64,000 bases of DNA from Bauldia sp965232525 (GTDB lineage: Bacteria > Pseudomonadota > Alphaproteobacteria > Rhizobiales > Kaistiaceae): NCBI RefSeq assembly GCF_965232525.1, contig NZ_OZ246980.1:3782001-3846000 (forward strand), given 5' to 3'. The position numbers were made by a program, and so were the translations under genes. Below the pieces are notes generated by a model that saw only the letters and a program-made list of their open reading frames with translations, was not told the DNA's origin and did no database searches. Shown here piece by piece: positions 24,824 to 33,438 of the stretch (its first letter is position 1; every line of letters starts with the position of its first letter).

Positions 24824-26290
24824 ATGACCGCCCAGGACATATCGGCGACTGCACCGCCGTTCGACCAGAGTGGGACGGCACACCGAAATCTGGTCGCCGC
24901 CTGGGCGATAACCGGCATTCTCCTCATGATCGTGGTGGAGTCGGCGTCGTCTGCTTTCACCTATCCGTATTTCTCGCTGGCGCTGGAAGGATACGGCCTC
25001 TCCAACTGGGCGATCGGGCTGAATGCATCGCTCGCCGGAGCCGGCATCCTGTTCGTTGGTCCGTTTCTGCCACGGATCATCGCCGCCATCGGCTTGCGGA
25101 TTCTGTCGGCGGCGATGTTCGGACTGCCCTTCGCCTGCTTTGCGGCCATGCTCATCGTCGACCACGTGGCTGTGTGGTTTGTCGCCCGGTTCGTCATGGG
25201 CGCCTGTTTCGCCGGGCTTTGGGCCGTCACGGAGATTTGGCTGAACGGTGTGGTCAGCGATCGACAGCGCGGCCGCATGATGTCGCTGGCGATGATCCTC
25301 TACACGCTTGGTCAGTTTCTCGGGCCGCTCGCCGTCAGCCTGACCGGCGGCGAAGGGATCGCGCCTTTCGTGGTGGTGATGATCCCGCTGGCATTTGCGG
25401 TTGGTATCGCCTTGTCGATCCGATCCTCGGGCACGGCCGCGCCGGATGCAGGCGGCCATGTGTATCTCGATCTGCGCTCCGCCTTCGCGTTGGCGGGATC
25501 GCTTGTTGCGATCACGTTCCTGATCGGCGTCGCCAATACCTCAGCGCTCAGCCTGCTTCCCGTCTATGGCGTCCTCCACGGGCTGACCGACAGCCAGGCG
25601 GCCGATCTCGTTGTGACGTTCAGCCTTGGCGAGGCGGTGTTCGTTGGTGTCGTCGGCTTCCTGGCCGATCGCATCGAGCGCCGCCGCCTTCTGAGGTTCA
25701 GCGCCCTTCCGGCACTGCTTGCAGCCACGGGGCTGGTGACGTTGGCGGCGCAGCCGGGTGCGTTGATGCCGGTGCTTTTTCTCGCGGGCGGAGTCCTTGG
25801 CGCCGTCTACACCCTGTGTCTGATCCTGATCGGCCAGGATTTCCGTGGCAACGCCTTGGCCGTCGTGTCGACCGCCCTTGCCATGTCCTACTCGGCCGGC
25901 GCCGTCATCGGCTCGACGCCGATCGGCTACCTGATCGACCTGTTTGGCCCGCGTGCTCTGCCCTTCGCCATCGCGGCAACCATGCTGTCGCTCGCGGTTC
26001 TTGTCGTCCGCGGCGCACGGCGTAGCGGCGAAGTTCCTGCCGCGACCGTGTCAGGTGTCGACCAGCGTCAGCCGGTCGACGTCGAACATACCATGGTCGG
26101 TGATCTTCAGATGCGGGATGACCGGGAGCGCAAGAAACGCGACCTGGAGGAATGGCTCTTCCAGCGTGCAGCCAAGCGAGCGGGCCGCCTCGCGCAGCGG
26201 CACAAGATCAGCGCGGACCGACTCGAACGAACCCAGGCTCATCAGACCCGCAAGCGGCAGCGCCAGCTCCGCGACGACGCGACCGCCTGA
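24824..26290 (+). CDS. MFS transporter with an unusual antisense-overlapping C-terminal tail
   Basis: Twelve hydrophobic segments fit residues 20-405, a normal MFS size. Family features include ARFVMGACFAGLWAVTEIWLNGVVSDRQRGRMMSL with the loop 4-5 and central DRxxRG motif, and GFLADRIERRRLL in the second half, as in YcaD/YfkF-like exporters. From residue 410 on, the frame runs 79 codons through DNA that encodes the end of ade on the other strand. That tail is highly charged and unlike a membrane protein. Either the usual stop was lost or a frameshift is present. The substrate is unknown; neighbouring ade might hint at a purine, but this is weak. Confidence 0.85.
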   Translation: MTAQDISATAPPFDQSGTAHRNLVAAWAITGILLMIVVESASSAFTYPYFSLALEGYGLSNWAIGLNASLAGAGILFVGPFLPRIIAAIGLRILSAAMFGLPFACFAAMLIVDHVAVWFVARFVMGACFAGLWAVTEIWLNGVVSDRQRGRMMSLAMILYTLGQFLGPLAVSLTGGEGIAPFVVVMIPLAFAVGIALSIRSSGTAAPDAGGHVYLDLRSAFALAGSLVAITFLIGVANTSALSLLPVYGVLHGLTDSQAADLVVTFSLGEAVFVGVVGFLADRIERRRLLRFSALPALLAATGLVTLAAQPGALMPVLFLAGGVLGAVYTLCLILIGQDFRGNALAVVSTALAMSYSAGAVIGSTPIGYLIDLFGPRALPFAIAATMLSLAVLVVRGARRSGEVPAATVSGVDQRQPVDVEHTMVGDLQMRDDRERKKRDLEEWLFQRAAKRAGRLAQRHKISADRLERTQAHQTRKRQRQLRDDATA

Positions 26291-27760
26291 GGCGACAACG
26301 AACCCGCCGCCGATCTCGGTCAGTCGGTTCACCGCCACCGCCATATCATCGTCGTCGACACCGATGACGCAGATGTTGTGCGCATCATGGGCAACCGACG
26401 ACGCGATCGCACCGCGTTTCAGTCCGAAGCCGGTGACAAAACCGCGCCCGATGTTGTCGTTTGCTTCGTAGCGGGACACCACGGCGACCTTTGCGATATC
26501 GCGGCCGGCGTCGGCCATCCGCCGGTTACCGTCCGACGCGACATGCATTTGCCGGTGGGCAGTGATGATACGACCTGGCTCGACTCCGATCACCGGGACG
26601 CTGCCTGCAGCGCCCGCGATCTCGAAGTCGCTCGCCGACATGGTTTGTGTCTTGACGCTGTCGAGGCCGACCGGCGCGATCTCCCGCCGCTCGGCAAATA
26701 GATCGTCGTTCACCATGCGGCCGGCGGAAATCACCGTGCGGACCGCGCAGGCTTCCAGGTCCTCGACCAGGACGATATCCGCACGCCGGCCCGGCGCGAT
26801 CAGTCCCCGGTCGCTCAGGCCGAACGCCCGCGCCGCTGACCAGGTCGCGGCCCGATAGACATGATGCAGCGGCCGGCCGAGGTCGATCAGCGTTCGGATC
26901 ATGTAGTCGAGGTGACCCTGCTCGGCGATATCGAGCGGATTGCGATCGTCAGTGCAGAGGCACATGAAACTCGACGTGTTCTCGTCGAGCACCTCGGCGA
27001 GCGCTTGGAGGTCCTTGGACACCGACCCTTCGCGGATCAGGATGACCATGCCCTTGCGGAGCTTCTCGCGCGCTTCGGCGGCCGAGGTCGTTTCGTGATC
27101 GGTCGCGATACCGGCCGCGAGATAGCCGTTCAGGTCACGGCCGCGCAGGAGCGGCGCATGACCGTCGATATGCCCGTCCTGAAACGCCGCCAGTTTGTCC
27201 AGAACCTCCGGGTCGTCGGCGGCGAGCACGCCGGGAAAATTCATAAACTCGGCGAGGCCGATCACCTGCGGGTGATCCCGAAAGGGAAGAAGATCGGCGA
27301 CGGTCAGCCGCGCGCCGGAGGTCTCGAAATCGGACGATGGTACGCATGACGACAACTGGACCCGCAGGTCCATGATCGTCGTCTCCGAAGCGTCGAGGAA
27401 GTAACGAATTCCGTCGACACCGAGGACATTGGCGATCTCGTGCGGATCGCAAATCGCGGTGGTCACGCCATGGGGCAGAACGCACCGGTCGAACTCCGCG
27501 GGCGTGACCAGGGAGGACTCGACGTGAAGATGGGTGTCGATGAAACCAGGCACCGCGAAGAGCCCGCGGCCATCGATCTCGGCCTCGCCGTTGTAGGTCT
27601 CGTAGGTGCCGACAATCCGATCGCCGCACATCGCGATGTCGGTCGTCGTGACATCCCCGGAAACGATGTCGAGCAGACCCACGTCTTTGATGACCAGGTC
27701 GGCCGGCTCAGCGCCGCGCCCTTGGGCGATGGCGCGGGCAAGTGTTTCGGTGTTGATCAT
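26051..27760 (-). CDS. ade: Adenine deaminase
   Basis: A 569-residue amidohydrolase (EC 3.5.4.2) that converts adenine to hypoxanthine in purine salvage. The metal-binding signature is DTHLHVESSLVTPAEF at about residues 55-70, followed by CDPHEIANVLG (about 85-95), DGHAPLL (about 160) and LCTDDRNP (about 265). The C-terminal half has NICVIGVDDDDMAVAVNRLTEIGGG, the usual Ade end domain. Length agrees with bacterial Ade (about 570-590). It is a single gene, divergent from a small lipoprotein gene and convergent with the MFS gene, which overlaps its last 240 bases. No purine riboswitch is seen in the 30-base upstream gap. Confidence 0.95.
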   Translation of the reverse strand: MINTETLARAIAQGRGAEPADLVIKDVGLLDIVSGDVTTTDIAMCGDRIVGTYETYNGEAEIDGRGLFAVPGFIDTHLHVESSLVTPAEFDRCVLPHGVTTAICDPHEIANVLGVDGIRYFLDASETTIMDLRVQLSSCVPSSDFETSGARLTVADLLPFRDHPQVIGLAEFMNFPGVLAADDPEVLDKLAAFQDGHIDGHAPLLRGRDLNGYLAAGIATDHETTSAAEAREKLRKGMVILIREGSVSKDLQALAEVLDENTSSFMCLCTDDRNPLDIAEQGHLDYMIRTLIDLGRPLHHVYRAATWSAARAFGLSDRGLIAPGRRADIVLVEDLEACAVRTVISAGRMVNDDLFAERREIAPVGLDSVKTQTMSASDFEIAGAAGSVPVIGVEPGRIITAHRQMHVASDGNRRMADAGRDIAKVAVVSRYEANDNIGRGFVTGFGLKRGAIASSVAHDAHNICVIGVDDDDMAVAVNRLTEIGGGFVVASGGRVVAELALPLAGLMSLGSFESVRADLVPLREAARSLGCTLEEPFLQVAFLALPVIPHLKITDHGMFDVDRLTLVDT

Positions 27761-27789
27761 CGGCCCCTTCGTCGCTCTATCCTGTCACC

Positions 27790-28347
27790 ATGGAAGGGCG
27801 GCAAACCCATGGCAAGCACGGATACGCGGAGCCGGCGGCAGCCAGGCGAGAGAAACGTGGGATCTTGCAGGCATTGGTGCTGCTGCTGGCCGCGGGAGCC
27901 ATAGGCTGTACGCCGGACACCCCTGAAGAATACATCCGGGTCGGCGGTGGCGGGTTCGTGTTCAACTACAGGATCGCGGAAGCGACCGCCGGCGTCGTCG
28001 CCGAGCCGGCACGGACACTCGAGCCGGGTACGGTCATCGAAGCAACCTTCGAAGATCCGGCCGGCGGCGATCCGATTGTCGTCGCAAAGCAGACGACGCC
28101 GGATCGGAAGCGGTATTCGTTCGTCACGCCACCGCTCGACGCTATCGAAGCCGACCGCACCTATCGTGTCACCGTTCGCGTCCTCGACACTGAGGGAACT
28201 GTTCTTCAGACCGTCGACTACAATCTCCGCTCGGAGATCGATCAATCGATCCTGCCCGAGAAGCCGCTGACGATCGGGCCCGGCTACACCCGCAACCCCG
28301 AGGCCCCTCCGCTGTTCGCGGACAAGCCTCAAGGTGCGGTTGAGTAG
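27790..28347 (+). CDS. Predicted lipoprotein of unknown function
   Basis: A 185-residue protein with a basic N-terminus and lipobox LLLAAGAIGC (Cys40), so it is probably lipid-anchored; the first 23 residues are rather long and a later start is possible. The mature part contains YIRVGGGGFVFNYRIAEATAGVVAEP near the anchor and repeating beta-like stretches (IEATFEDPAGGDPIVVAKQT; RTYRVTVRVLDTEGTVLQTVDYNLRSEID). I do not recognise a named family. It is divergent from ade with 29 bases between starts and convergent with the xylose operon's last gene. Envelope location is the only confident inference. Confidence 0.75.
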   Translation: MEGRQTHGKHGYAEPAAARREKRGILQALVLLLAAGAIGCTPDTPEEYIRVGGGGFVFNYRIAEATAGVVAEPARTLEPGTVIEATFEDPAGGDPIVVAKQTTPDRKRYSFVTPPLDAIEADRTYRVTVRVLDTEGTVLQTVDYNLRSEIDQSILPEKPLTIGPGYTRNPEAPPLFADKPQGAVE

Positions 28348-28372
28348 AAGCCTGAACCGTCGGCGCGACCGT

Positions 28373-29539
28373 CTAGACCTTCACCCAGGTCGCCCCCTTC
28401 TGCGACGACTTGGTGGCCGCTTCGATGAACTGGACACCAGCCAGCCCATCCTCGACGGTCGGGTAGAGGATGGCGGGGTCAGGCTTCTTGCCGGTACGCT
28501 GGGCTCGGATCGCGCGGGCGATCTCGGTGTAAACGTTGGCGAAGCCCTCAAGGTAACCCTCCGGATGCCCGGACGGAACGCGGGTGACGCGCCCGGCGTT
28601 TTCGTCCGAACCAGGACCGCCGCGCGTGATCCGCTGCGGCGGCTCGCCGAACCGGGCGAACCAGAGATAATTCGGGTCCTCCTGGTGCCACTCGAGCGAA
28701 CCCTTTGAACCATAGATGCGAAGAACCAGACCGTTCTCGCGGCCGACCGCCACCTGGCTCGCCCACAGCATCCCCCGAGCGCCCCCCTTCCAGCGCAGGA
28801 GGATGTTGTCGTTGTCGTCGACCTTGCGGCCTTTGACGAACGAAGTCATGTCGGCGCAGATCGAATCGATCGTCAGCCCGCTGACGAAGCAGGCGATGTT
28901 GTACGCATGGGTGGCGATGTCGCCGATCGCGCCGCCGCCCGACTGTTTCGGGTCGGTGCGCCACTTGGCCTGCTTCTGGCCGCTCGCCTCGACCTTCTCG
29001 GTGAGCCAGTCCTGGGCATACTCCGCCTGCACCACACGGATATCGCCGAGCTCACCCGCCGCGACCATCGCCCGCGCCTGACGCGCCATGGGGTAACCGG
29101 TGTAGTTGTGGGTCAGGCCGAAGATCAGGCCGGTCTTGTTGACGAGCCGCACCAGTTCCTTGGCGTCCTTGGCGTTGGTGGTCAGCGGCTTGTCGCAGAT
29201 CACGTTGATGCCGGCCTTAAGGAAGGCTTTGGCAGCCGGCGCGTGAACATGGTTCGGCGTGACGATCGCCACTGCCTCGATGCCGTCCGGCCGCGCGGCT
29301 TCCGCCTTGGCCATGTCCTCGTACGACCCGTACGACCGATCCGGATCGAGCCCGAGTTCCTTTGCCGACTCCAGCGCGCGCTTCTTGTTCGACGACAGAG
29401 CACCGGCGACGAGTTCGTATTCGCCGTCCATGCGGGCGGCCAGGCGATGCACGGCGCCGATGAAGGCGCCCTGCCCTCCGCCGACCATCCCCAATCGAAT
29501 ACGCCCTCCGGCCGTGGCGTCGCTGCGTCCCTCAACCAT
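28373..29539 (-). CDS. Gfo/Idh/MocA family oxidoreductase of the xylose operon
   Basis: A 388-residue NAD(P)-dependent oxidoreductase. Rossmann motif RLGMVGGGQGAFIGAVH at residues 15-31, catalytic CDKPLTTNAKDA near residue 115 (DKPL in place of EKPL), and KQSGGGAIGDIATHAYNIACFVSG near 200 with conserved Asp and His. It lies 19 bases after a sugar-phosphate isomerase-like gene and is the last gene of the lacI-xylB-xylA operon. Pairs of Gfo/Idh and TIM-barrel isomerase/epimerase proteins occur in inositol and 3-keto-sugar pathways. A similar oxidation-isomerisation route for a xylose-containing glycoside is possible here but not proven. Confidence 0.9.
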   Translation of the reverse strand: MVEGRSDATAGGRIRLGMVGGGQGAFIGAVHRLAARMDGEYELVAGALSSNKKRALESAKELGLDPDRSYGSYEDMAKAEAARPDGIEAVAIVTPNHVHAPAAKAFLKAGINVICDKPLTTNAKDAKELVRLVNKTGLIFGLTHNYTGYPMARQARAMVAAGELGDIRVVQAEYAQDWLTEKVEASGQKQAKWRTDPKQSGGGAIGDIATHAYNIACFVSGLTIDSICADMTSFVKGRKVDDNDNILLRWKGGARGMLWASQVAVGRENGLVLRIYGSKGSLEWHQEDPNYLWFARFGEPPQRITRGGPGSDENAGRVTRVPSGHPEGYLEGFANVYTEIARAIRAQRTGKKPDPAILYPTVEDGLAGVQFIEAATKSSQKGATWVKV

Positions 29540-29558
29540 CGTTGCTTTCTCCTTATGA

Positions 29559-30611
29559 TCAGATGCCGAGCATCTTCTTGTTGGCTTTCAGGTCGGTCCC
29601 CGCGTCGGCGAAATCGTCGAACGCCCGATCCGTGACCTTGATGATGTGGGCCTTGATGAACTCGGCGCCCTCGCGCGCGCCCTCCTCCGGGTGCTTCAGC
29701 GCACACTCCCACTCCAGCACCGCCCAACTGTCATAGTCGTACTGCGCGAGCTTGGAAAACACGGCACTGAAGTCGACCTGCCCGTCGCCGAGCGAGCGGA
29801 ACCGTCCGACGCGATCGACCCACGACTGGAAGCCGCCATACACGCCTTGCCGTCCGGTTGGATTGAACTCGGCGTCCTTGACGTGGAAAGCGACGATCCG
29901 GTCGTGGTAGATGTCGATGAACTCGAGATAATCGAGGCACTGCAGCACGAAGTGCGACGGATCGTAGTTGATGGCGCACGCCGGATGGCCCTCGACCCGA
30001 TCGAGCAACATCTCGAACGTATCGCCATCGAACACGTCCTCGCCCGGGTGGAGCTCGAAGCCGATCTTCACGCCCTGCTCGTCGCAGGCATCGAAGATCG
30101 GACGCCACCGCTTGGCCAGTTCGTCGAAGCTGGTTTCGATCAGTCCCGGTGGGCGTTGCGGCCAGGGATAGAGGAATGGCCAGGCAAACGCGCCGGTGAA
30201 GCTGACCTGGGTGTCGAGGTCGAGGTTCCGGCAGGCCTTCGCCGCGAGCTTGACCTGGCTGACTGCCCAGCGGGTGCGAGCCTTGGTGTTGCCGCGAACG
30301 TCCTCCGGCGCAAAAGCATCAAACGCCGCATCGTAGGTGGGATTCACGGCGACCAGTTGCCCCTGCATGTGCGTGGACAGCTCGGTGATCTCGAGGCCGT
30401 GTTCCTCGACGACACCACGCACATCGGCGCAGTAGGTCTTGCTGGACGCGGCTTTCTTGAGATCGAACAGCCGGTCGTCCCACGACGGGACCTGGATGCC
30501 CTTGTAGCCGTGCGAAGCGGCCCACTCGGCCATCCCGTCGAGCGAGTTGAACGGCGCGTCGTCGCCGGCGAACTGAGCCAGAAAGATCGCCGGCCCTTTC
30601 ATCGTCTTCAT
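29559..30611 (-). CDS. Sugar phosphate isomerase/epimerase (xylose isomerase-like TIM barrel)
   Basis: A 350-residue AP_endonuc_2-type TIM barrel. Features are GYKGIQVPSWDDRLFDLKKA near residue 36, ELSTHMQGQL (about 75), GFELHPGEDVFDGDTFEMLLDRV (about 180, probable metal-binding Glu and His), CAINYDPSHFVLQ (about 215, Asp-x-x-His) and AFHVKDAEF (about 245, His and Asp). It is 34 bases downstream of xylA and 19 upstream of the Gfo/Idh gene. Such barrels catalyse isomerisation, epimerisation or dehydration of sugars with a divalent metal. Its role beside XylA/XylB is unclear, and it may process a related sugar imported with xylose. Confidence 0.88.
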   Translation of the reverse strand: MKTMKGPAIFLAQFAGDDAPFNSLDGMAEWAASHGYKGIQVPSWDDRLFDLKKAASSKTYCADVRGVVEEHGLEITELSTHMQGQLVAVNPTYDAAFDAFAPEDVRGNTKARTRWAVSQVKLAAKACRNLDLDTQVSFTGAFAWPFLYPWPQRPPGLIETSFDELAKRWRPIFDACDEQGVKIGFELHPGEDVFDGDTFEMLLDRVEGHPACAINYDPSHFVLQCLDYLEFIDIYHDRIVAFHVKDAEFNPTGRQGVYGGFQSWVDRVGRFRSLGDGQVDFSAVFSKLAQYDYDSWAVLEWECALKHPEEGAREGAEFIKAHIIKVTDRAFDDFADAGTDLKANKKMLGI

Positions 30612-30645
30612 CAGTGTCTCCCTTCCTCCCGGAGTGCGGGTCCGG

Positions 30646-31959
30646 TCAAATGTAGCTGTTGATCAGCCGCTCCAGATGTTCCTGCCTGCCGCTGCGTGGC
30701 TGGGGATCGATCCCCTTGGACAACACGCGCTTCGACAAATCGTCGAGCGACCGCTTGCCGGCGAGGATGGCGCGCCCTTCTTTCTTGTCCCATCCGGCGT
30801 AGCGATCCGCGACCTTCTCGTCGAGCACACCGTCGTTGATGATCTTCTCGGCGATCAGCAGTCCGCGGGCACACGCGTCCATCGACCCGACATGCGCTTC
30901 GAGCAGGTCATCCGGGTCGATCGATTGTCGCCTGATCTTTGCGTCGAAATTGAAGCCGCCAGTGCCGAGGCCGCCACCGCGGAAGACGTAGTAGCAGGCA
31001 AGCGCCATCTCGGGGACGTTCATCGCGAACTGATCGGTATCCCAGCCGAGCAGATAGTCGCCGCGGTTGATGTCGATCGATCCGAGAATGCCGAGCGCCG
31101 ATGCCAGCGCGAGTTCGTGCTCGAAAGTGTGGCCGGCGAGGATCGCGTGGTTCTGTTCGATGTTGATCTTCACCTGCTTTTCGAGATCGAACGCCTTGAG
31201 CATTCCGTAGATCGTGCCGACGTCGAAATCGTACTGATGAACGGTAGGCTCCTTGGGCTTCGGTTCGATCAGGATCGTCCCTTTGAACCCGATCTTGTGC
31301 TTGTGTTCCACTACCATGGTCAGGAAGCGGCCGAGTTGATCGAGCTCACGTTTGATGTCCGTGTTGAGAATGGTCTCGTAGCCTTCCCGGCCGCCCCACA
31401 ACACGTAGTTCGCCCCACCGAGTTCGTGGGTGAGTTCGAGGACGTTCTTCACCTGCGCGGCGGCATAGGCAAACACCTCCGGATCGGGATTGGTGGCGGC
31501 ACCGGCCATGAAGCGACGATTGCTGAACAGGTTCGCCGTCCCCCACAGGAGGCGCACCTTGGCGGTCTCCATCTTGCGGGCGAAGAGCTCGCCGATCTCC
31601 CGAACGTTGCGGTTCGACTCGGCCAGCGAGTCGCCTTCCGGCGCGATGTCGCGATCGTGGAAGGTGAAGAACGGAACCCCGAGCAGCCGGAACATCTCGA
31701 AAGCGACATCGGCCTTGTGCCGCGCCAGGTCCATCGGATCGCCCGATCCGTGCCACGGCCGCATGAACGAATCGCCGCCGAAGGGGTCCGTGCCCGGCCA
31801 GACGAACGAATGCCAGTAGCAGACCGCGAAACGAAGCTGGTCCTCCATCCGCTTGCCGAGGACCTCGCGATCGGGATCGTACCAGCGGTAGGCGAGGCCT
31901 TTCGACTTGCCCTTACGGTATTTGATTGGCTGTTTCTGGTCGAAGAACCGTTCGGTCAT
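30646..31959 (-). CDS. xylA: Xylose isomerase
   Basis: A 437-residue class II xylose isomerase (EC 5.3.1.5) that converts D-xylose to D-xylulose in the cytoplasm. His101 and Asp104 in PFFTFHDRDIAPEG match the catalytic pair of the E. coli enzyme. Metal-site sequences ILIEPKPKEPTVHQYDFDV (about residue 233) and NIEQNHAILAGHTFEHEL (about 265) are present, as is GSIDINRGDYLLGWDTDQF near 300. The ATG overlaps the xylB stop (ATGA) and is preceded, inside xylB, by an extended Shine-Dalgarno sequence. Expression is presumably controlled by the LacI regulator that heads the operon. Confidence 0.98.
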   Translation of the reverse strand: MTERFFDQKQPIKYRKGKSKGLAYRWYDPDREVLGKRMEDQLRFAVCYWHSFVWPGTDPFGGDSFMRPWHGSGDPMDLARHKADVAFEMFRLLGVPFFTFHDRDIAPEGDSLAESNRNVREIGELFARKMETAKVRLLWGTANLFSNRRFMAGAATNPDPEVFAYAAAQVKNVLELTHELGGANYVLWGGREGYETILNTDIKRELDQLGRFLTMVVEHKHKIGFKGTILIEPKPKEPTVHQYDFDVGTIYGMLKAFDLEKQVKINIEQNHAILAGHTFEHELALASALGILGSIDINRGDYLLGWDTDQFAMNVPEMALACYYVFRGGGLGTGGFNFDAKIRRQSIDPDDLLEAHVGSMDACARGLLIAEKIINDGVLDEKVADRYAGWDKKEGRAILAGKRSLDDLSKRVLSKGIDPQPRSGRQEHLERLINSYI

Positions 31960-33407
31960 CGCGGCATCACCTCCTTGATCGCGGGATAGAGATCACAGTA
32001 TGCGGCATGGGCCGCGGCGTAAGCATCGGTGAGCGCCGGGATCGGCTCGACGACCTCGCGGATCGCCGGCGGTGCGCAAACCTCGAATGGATCGGCGTCC
32101 TCCGCGGCAACGAGACCGAGGCGTGCGGCGCCGAAAGCGGCACCGAAGTCGCCGTCCTCCGGCACGGCGATCGGGACCCCAAGCACGGTGGCGATCACCG
32201 ACAGCCAGTAGCGCGAGCGGCTGCCGCCACCGACCGCCAGCAACTGGCGCGGCTCGTTGAGCGGCATGGTCAGTACGTCGAAACAATCCTTGAAGGCGAA
32301 CGCCACGCCCTCGACCACCGCTTGGGTCAGGACTTTGCGATCGTCCGCTTGATCGAGGCCGACGAACGCGCCGCGGATCGCCACGTCGTTGTGGGGCGTT
32401 CGCTCGCCGGAGAGATACGGCAGGAACAGCACCGATGACGGACCGGTCGGCGTCGGACCAAGAGCGTCGACCAGATCACCGGGTGACGCTTCGAGGATGC
32501 CGGCGAGCCAGTCCAGCGATCCCGCCGATGATAACGCGACACCCATCTGGTGCCAGGTGCCCGGCACCGCGTGACAGAAGGCATGGACCGCGCCGGCCGG
32601 GTTGGCACGGTAGCGGTCGGCGGTCACGAAGATGACGCCCGACGTGCCGATCGAAATGAACCCGGTGCCGGCCGCCACGGCGCCGACGCCGCAAGCCGAT
32701 GCGGCGTTGTCACCCCCGCCGCCGGCGATCGCCACCGGCCCCGTCATCCCCCAGCGGCTGGTGAGCTCCGGTAACAAGGTCCCGGTTGCCGCGCTTCCTT
32801 CGAACAGAGTCGGCATCTGTGACTCATTCATATCGGTCAGCGCCAGCATCTCGTCGGACCATGCGCGCGCGGCGGTATCGAGCCACAGCGTGCCCGCCGA
32901 ATCCGACATCTCGCTCGCCTTATCGCCGGAGAGCTTGAGGCGCACGTAGTCCTTCGGCAGCAGGACCGTTTTGGTCCGCGCGAAGACATCCGGCTCGTGT
33001 CGCTTCACCCACATCAGCTTCGGCGCCGTGAAACCCGGCATGGCGATGTTGCCGGTCACCCGCTCGGCGACGTCGCTGATCTCAGCGGCTTCCTCCGACG
33101 AGCGCCCATCGTTCCAGAGGATGCAGGGTCGCAGGACCGCGTCCGTTTCGTCGAGCAATGTCGCGCCATGCATGTGCCCGGACAGGCCGATGCCCTTGGT
33201 CGCGGCGAGCTCCGTCGGGTGCGACGAGGCCAAACCGTCGAGCACCGCCTGACAGGCCACCCACCAACTGTCGGGGTCCTGCTCCGACCAGCCGGGATGC
33301 GGGCGTGACACCTCCAGCCCGGTGGTTTCGCTGGCGACGATCCGCTGATCGGCGTTGATCAGGACGGCCTTGACCGACGACGTGCCGATATCGAGTCCAA
33401 GATACAC
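31956..33407 (-). CDS. xylB: Xylulokinase
   Basis: A 483-residue FGGY-family kinase (EC 2.7.1.17) that phosphorylates D-xylulose to xylulose 5-phosphate for the pentose phosphate pathway. The N-terminal phosphate-binding segment is MYLGLDIGTSSVKAVLI, GLSGHMHGATLLD follows near residue 75, and GPVAIAGGGGDNAASACGVG (about 225-245) holds the catalytic Asp. GVAFAFKDCFDVL and LLAVGGGSRSRYWLSVIATVLGVPI are the C-terminal FGGY and adenosine motifs. Length matches E. coli XylB (484). It lies 31 bases after the LacI gene and overlaps xylA by four bases, so all are co-transcribed. Confidence 0.97.
   Translation of the reverse strand: MYLGLDIGTSSVKAVLINADQRIVASETTGLEVSRPHPGWSEQDPDSWWVACQAVLDGLASSHPTELAATKGIGLSGHMHGATLLDETDAVLRPCILWNDGRSSEEAAEISDVAERVTGNIAMPGFTAPKLMWVKRHEPDVFARTKTVLLPKDYVRLKLSGDKASEMSDSAGTLWLDTAARAWSDEMLALTDMNESQMPTLFEGSAATGTLLPELTSRWGMTGPVAIAGGGGDNAASACGVGAVAAGTGFISIGTSGVIFVTADRYRANPAGAVHAFCHAVPGTWHQMGVALSSAGSLDWLAGILEASPGDLVDALGPTPTGPSSVLFLPYLSGERTPHNDVAIRGAFVGLDQADDRKVLTQAVVEGVAFAFKDCFDVLTMPLNEPRQLLAVGGGSRSRYWLSVIATVLGVPIAVPEDGDFGAAFGAARLGLVAAEDADPFEVCAPPAIREVVEPIPALTDAYAAAHAAYCDLYPAIKEVMPR
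31966..31976 (-). promoter_or_regulatory. Extended Shine-Dalgarno sequence for xylA inside xylB
   Basis: AAGGAGGTGAT, read on the minus strand, matches the 16S anti-Shine-Dalgarno over 11 bases and sits six bases before the xylA ATG. It lies within the last codons of xylB and should give xylA strong initiation independent of xylB termination. Confidence 0.8.
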
Positions 33408-33438
33408 TGCCTCAATCCTCCCCTTGTCCGCTTCAACG

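Noticed and set aside
27761..27789. Purine riboswitch upstream of ade
   Set aside because: The gap to the divergent lipoprotein start is only 29 bases, too short for a purine aptamer on the ade side, and no aptamer core is seen.
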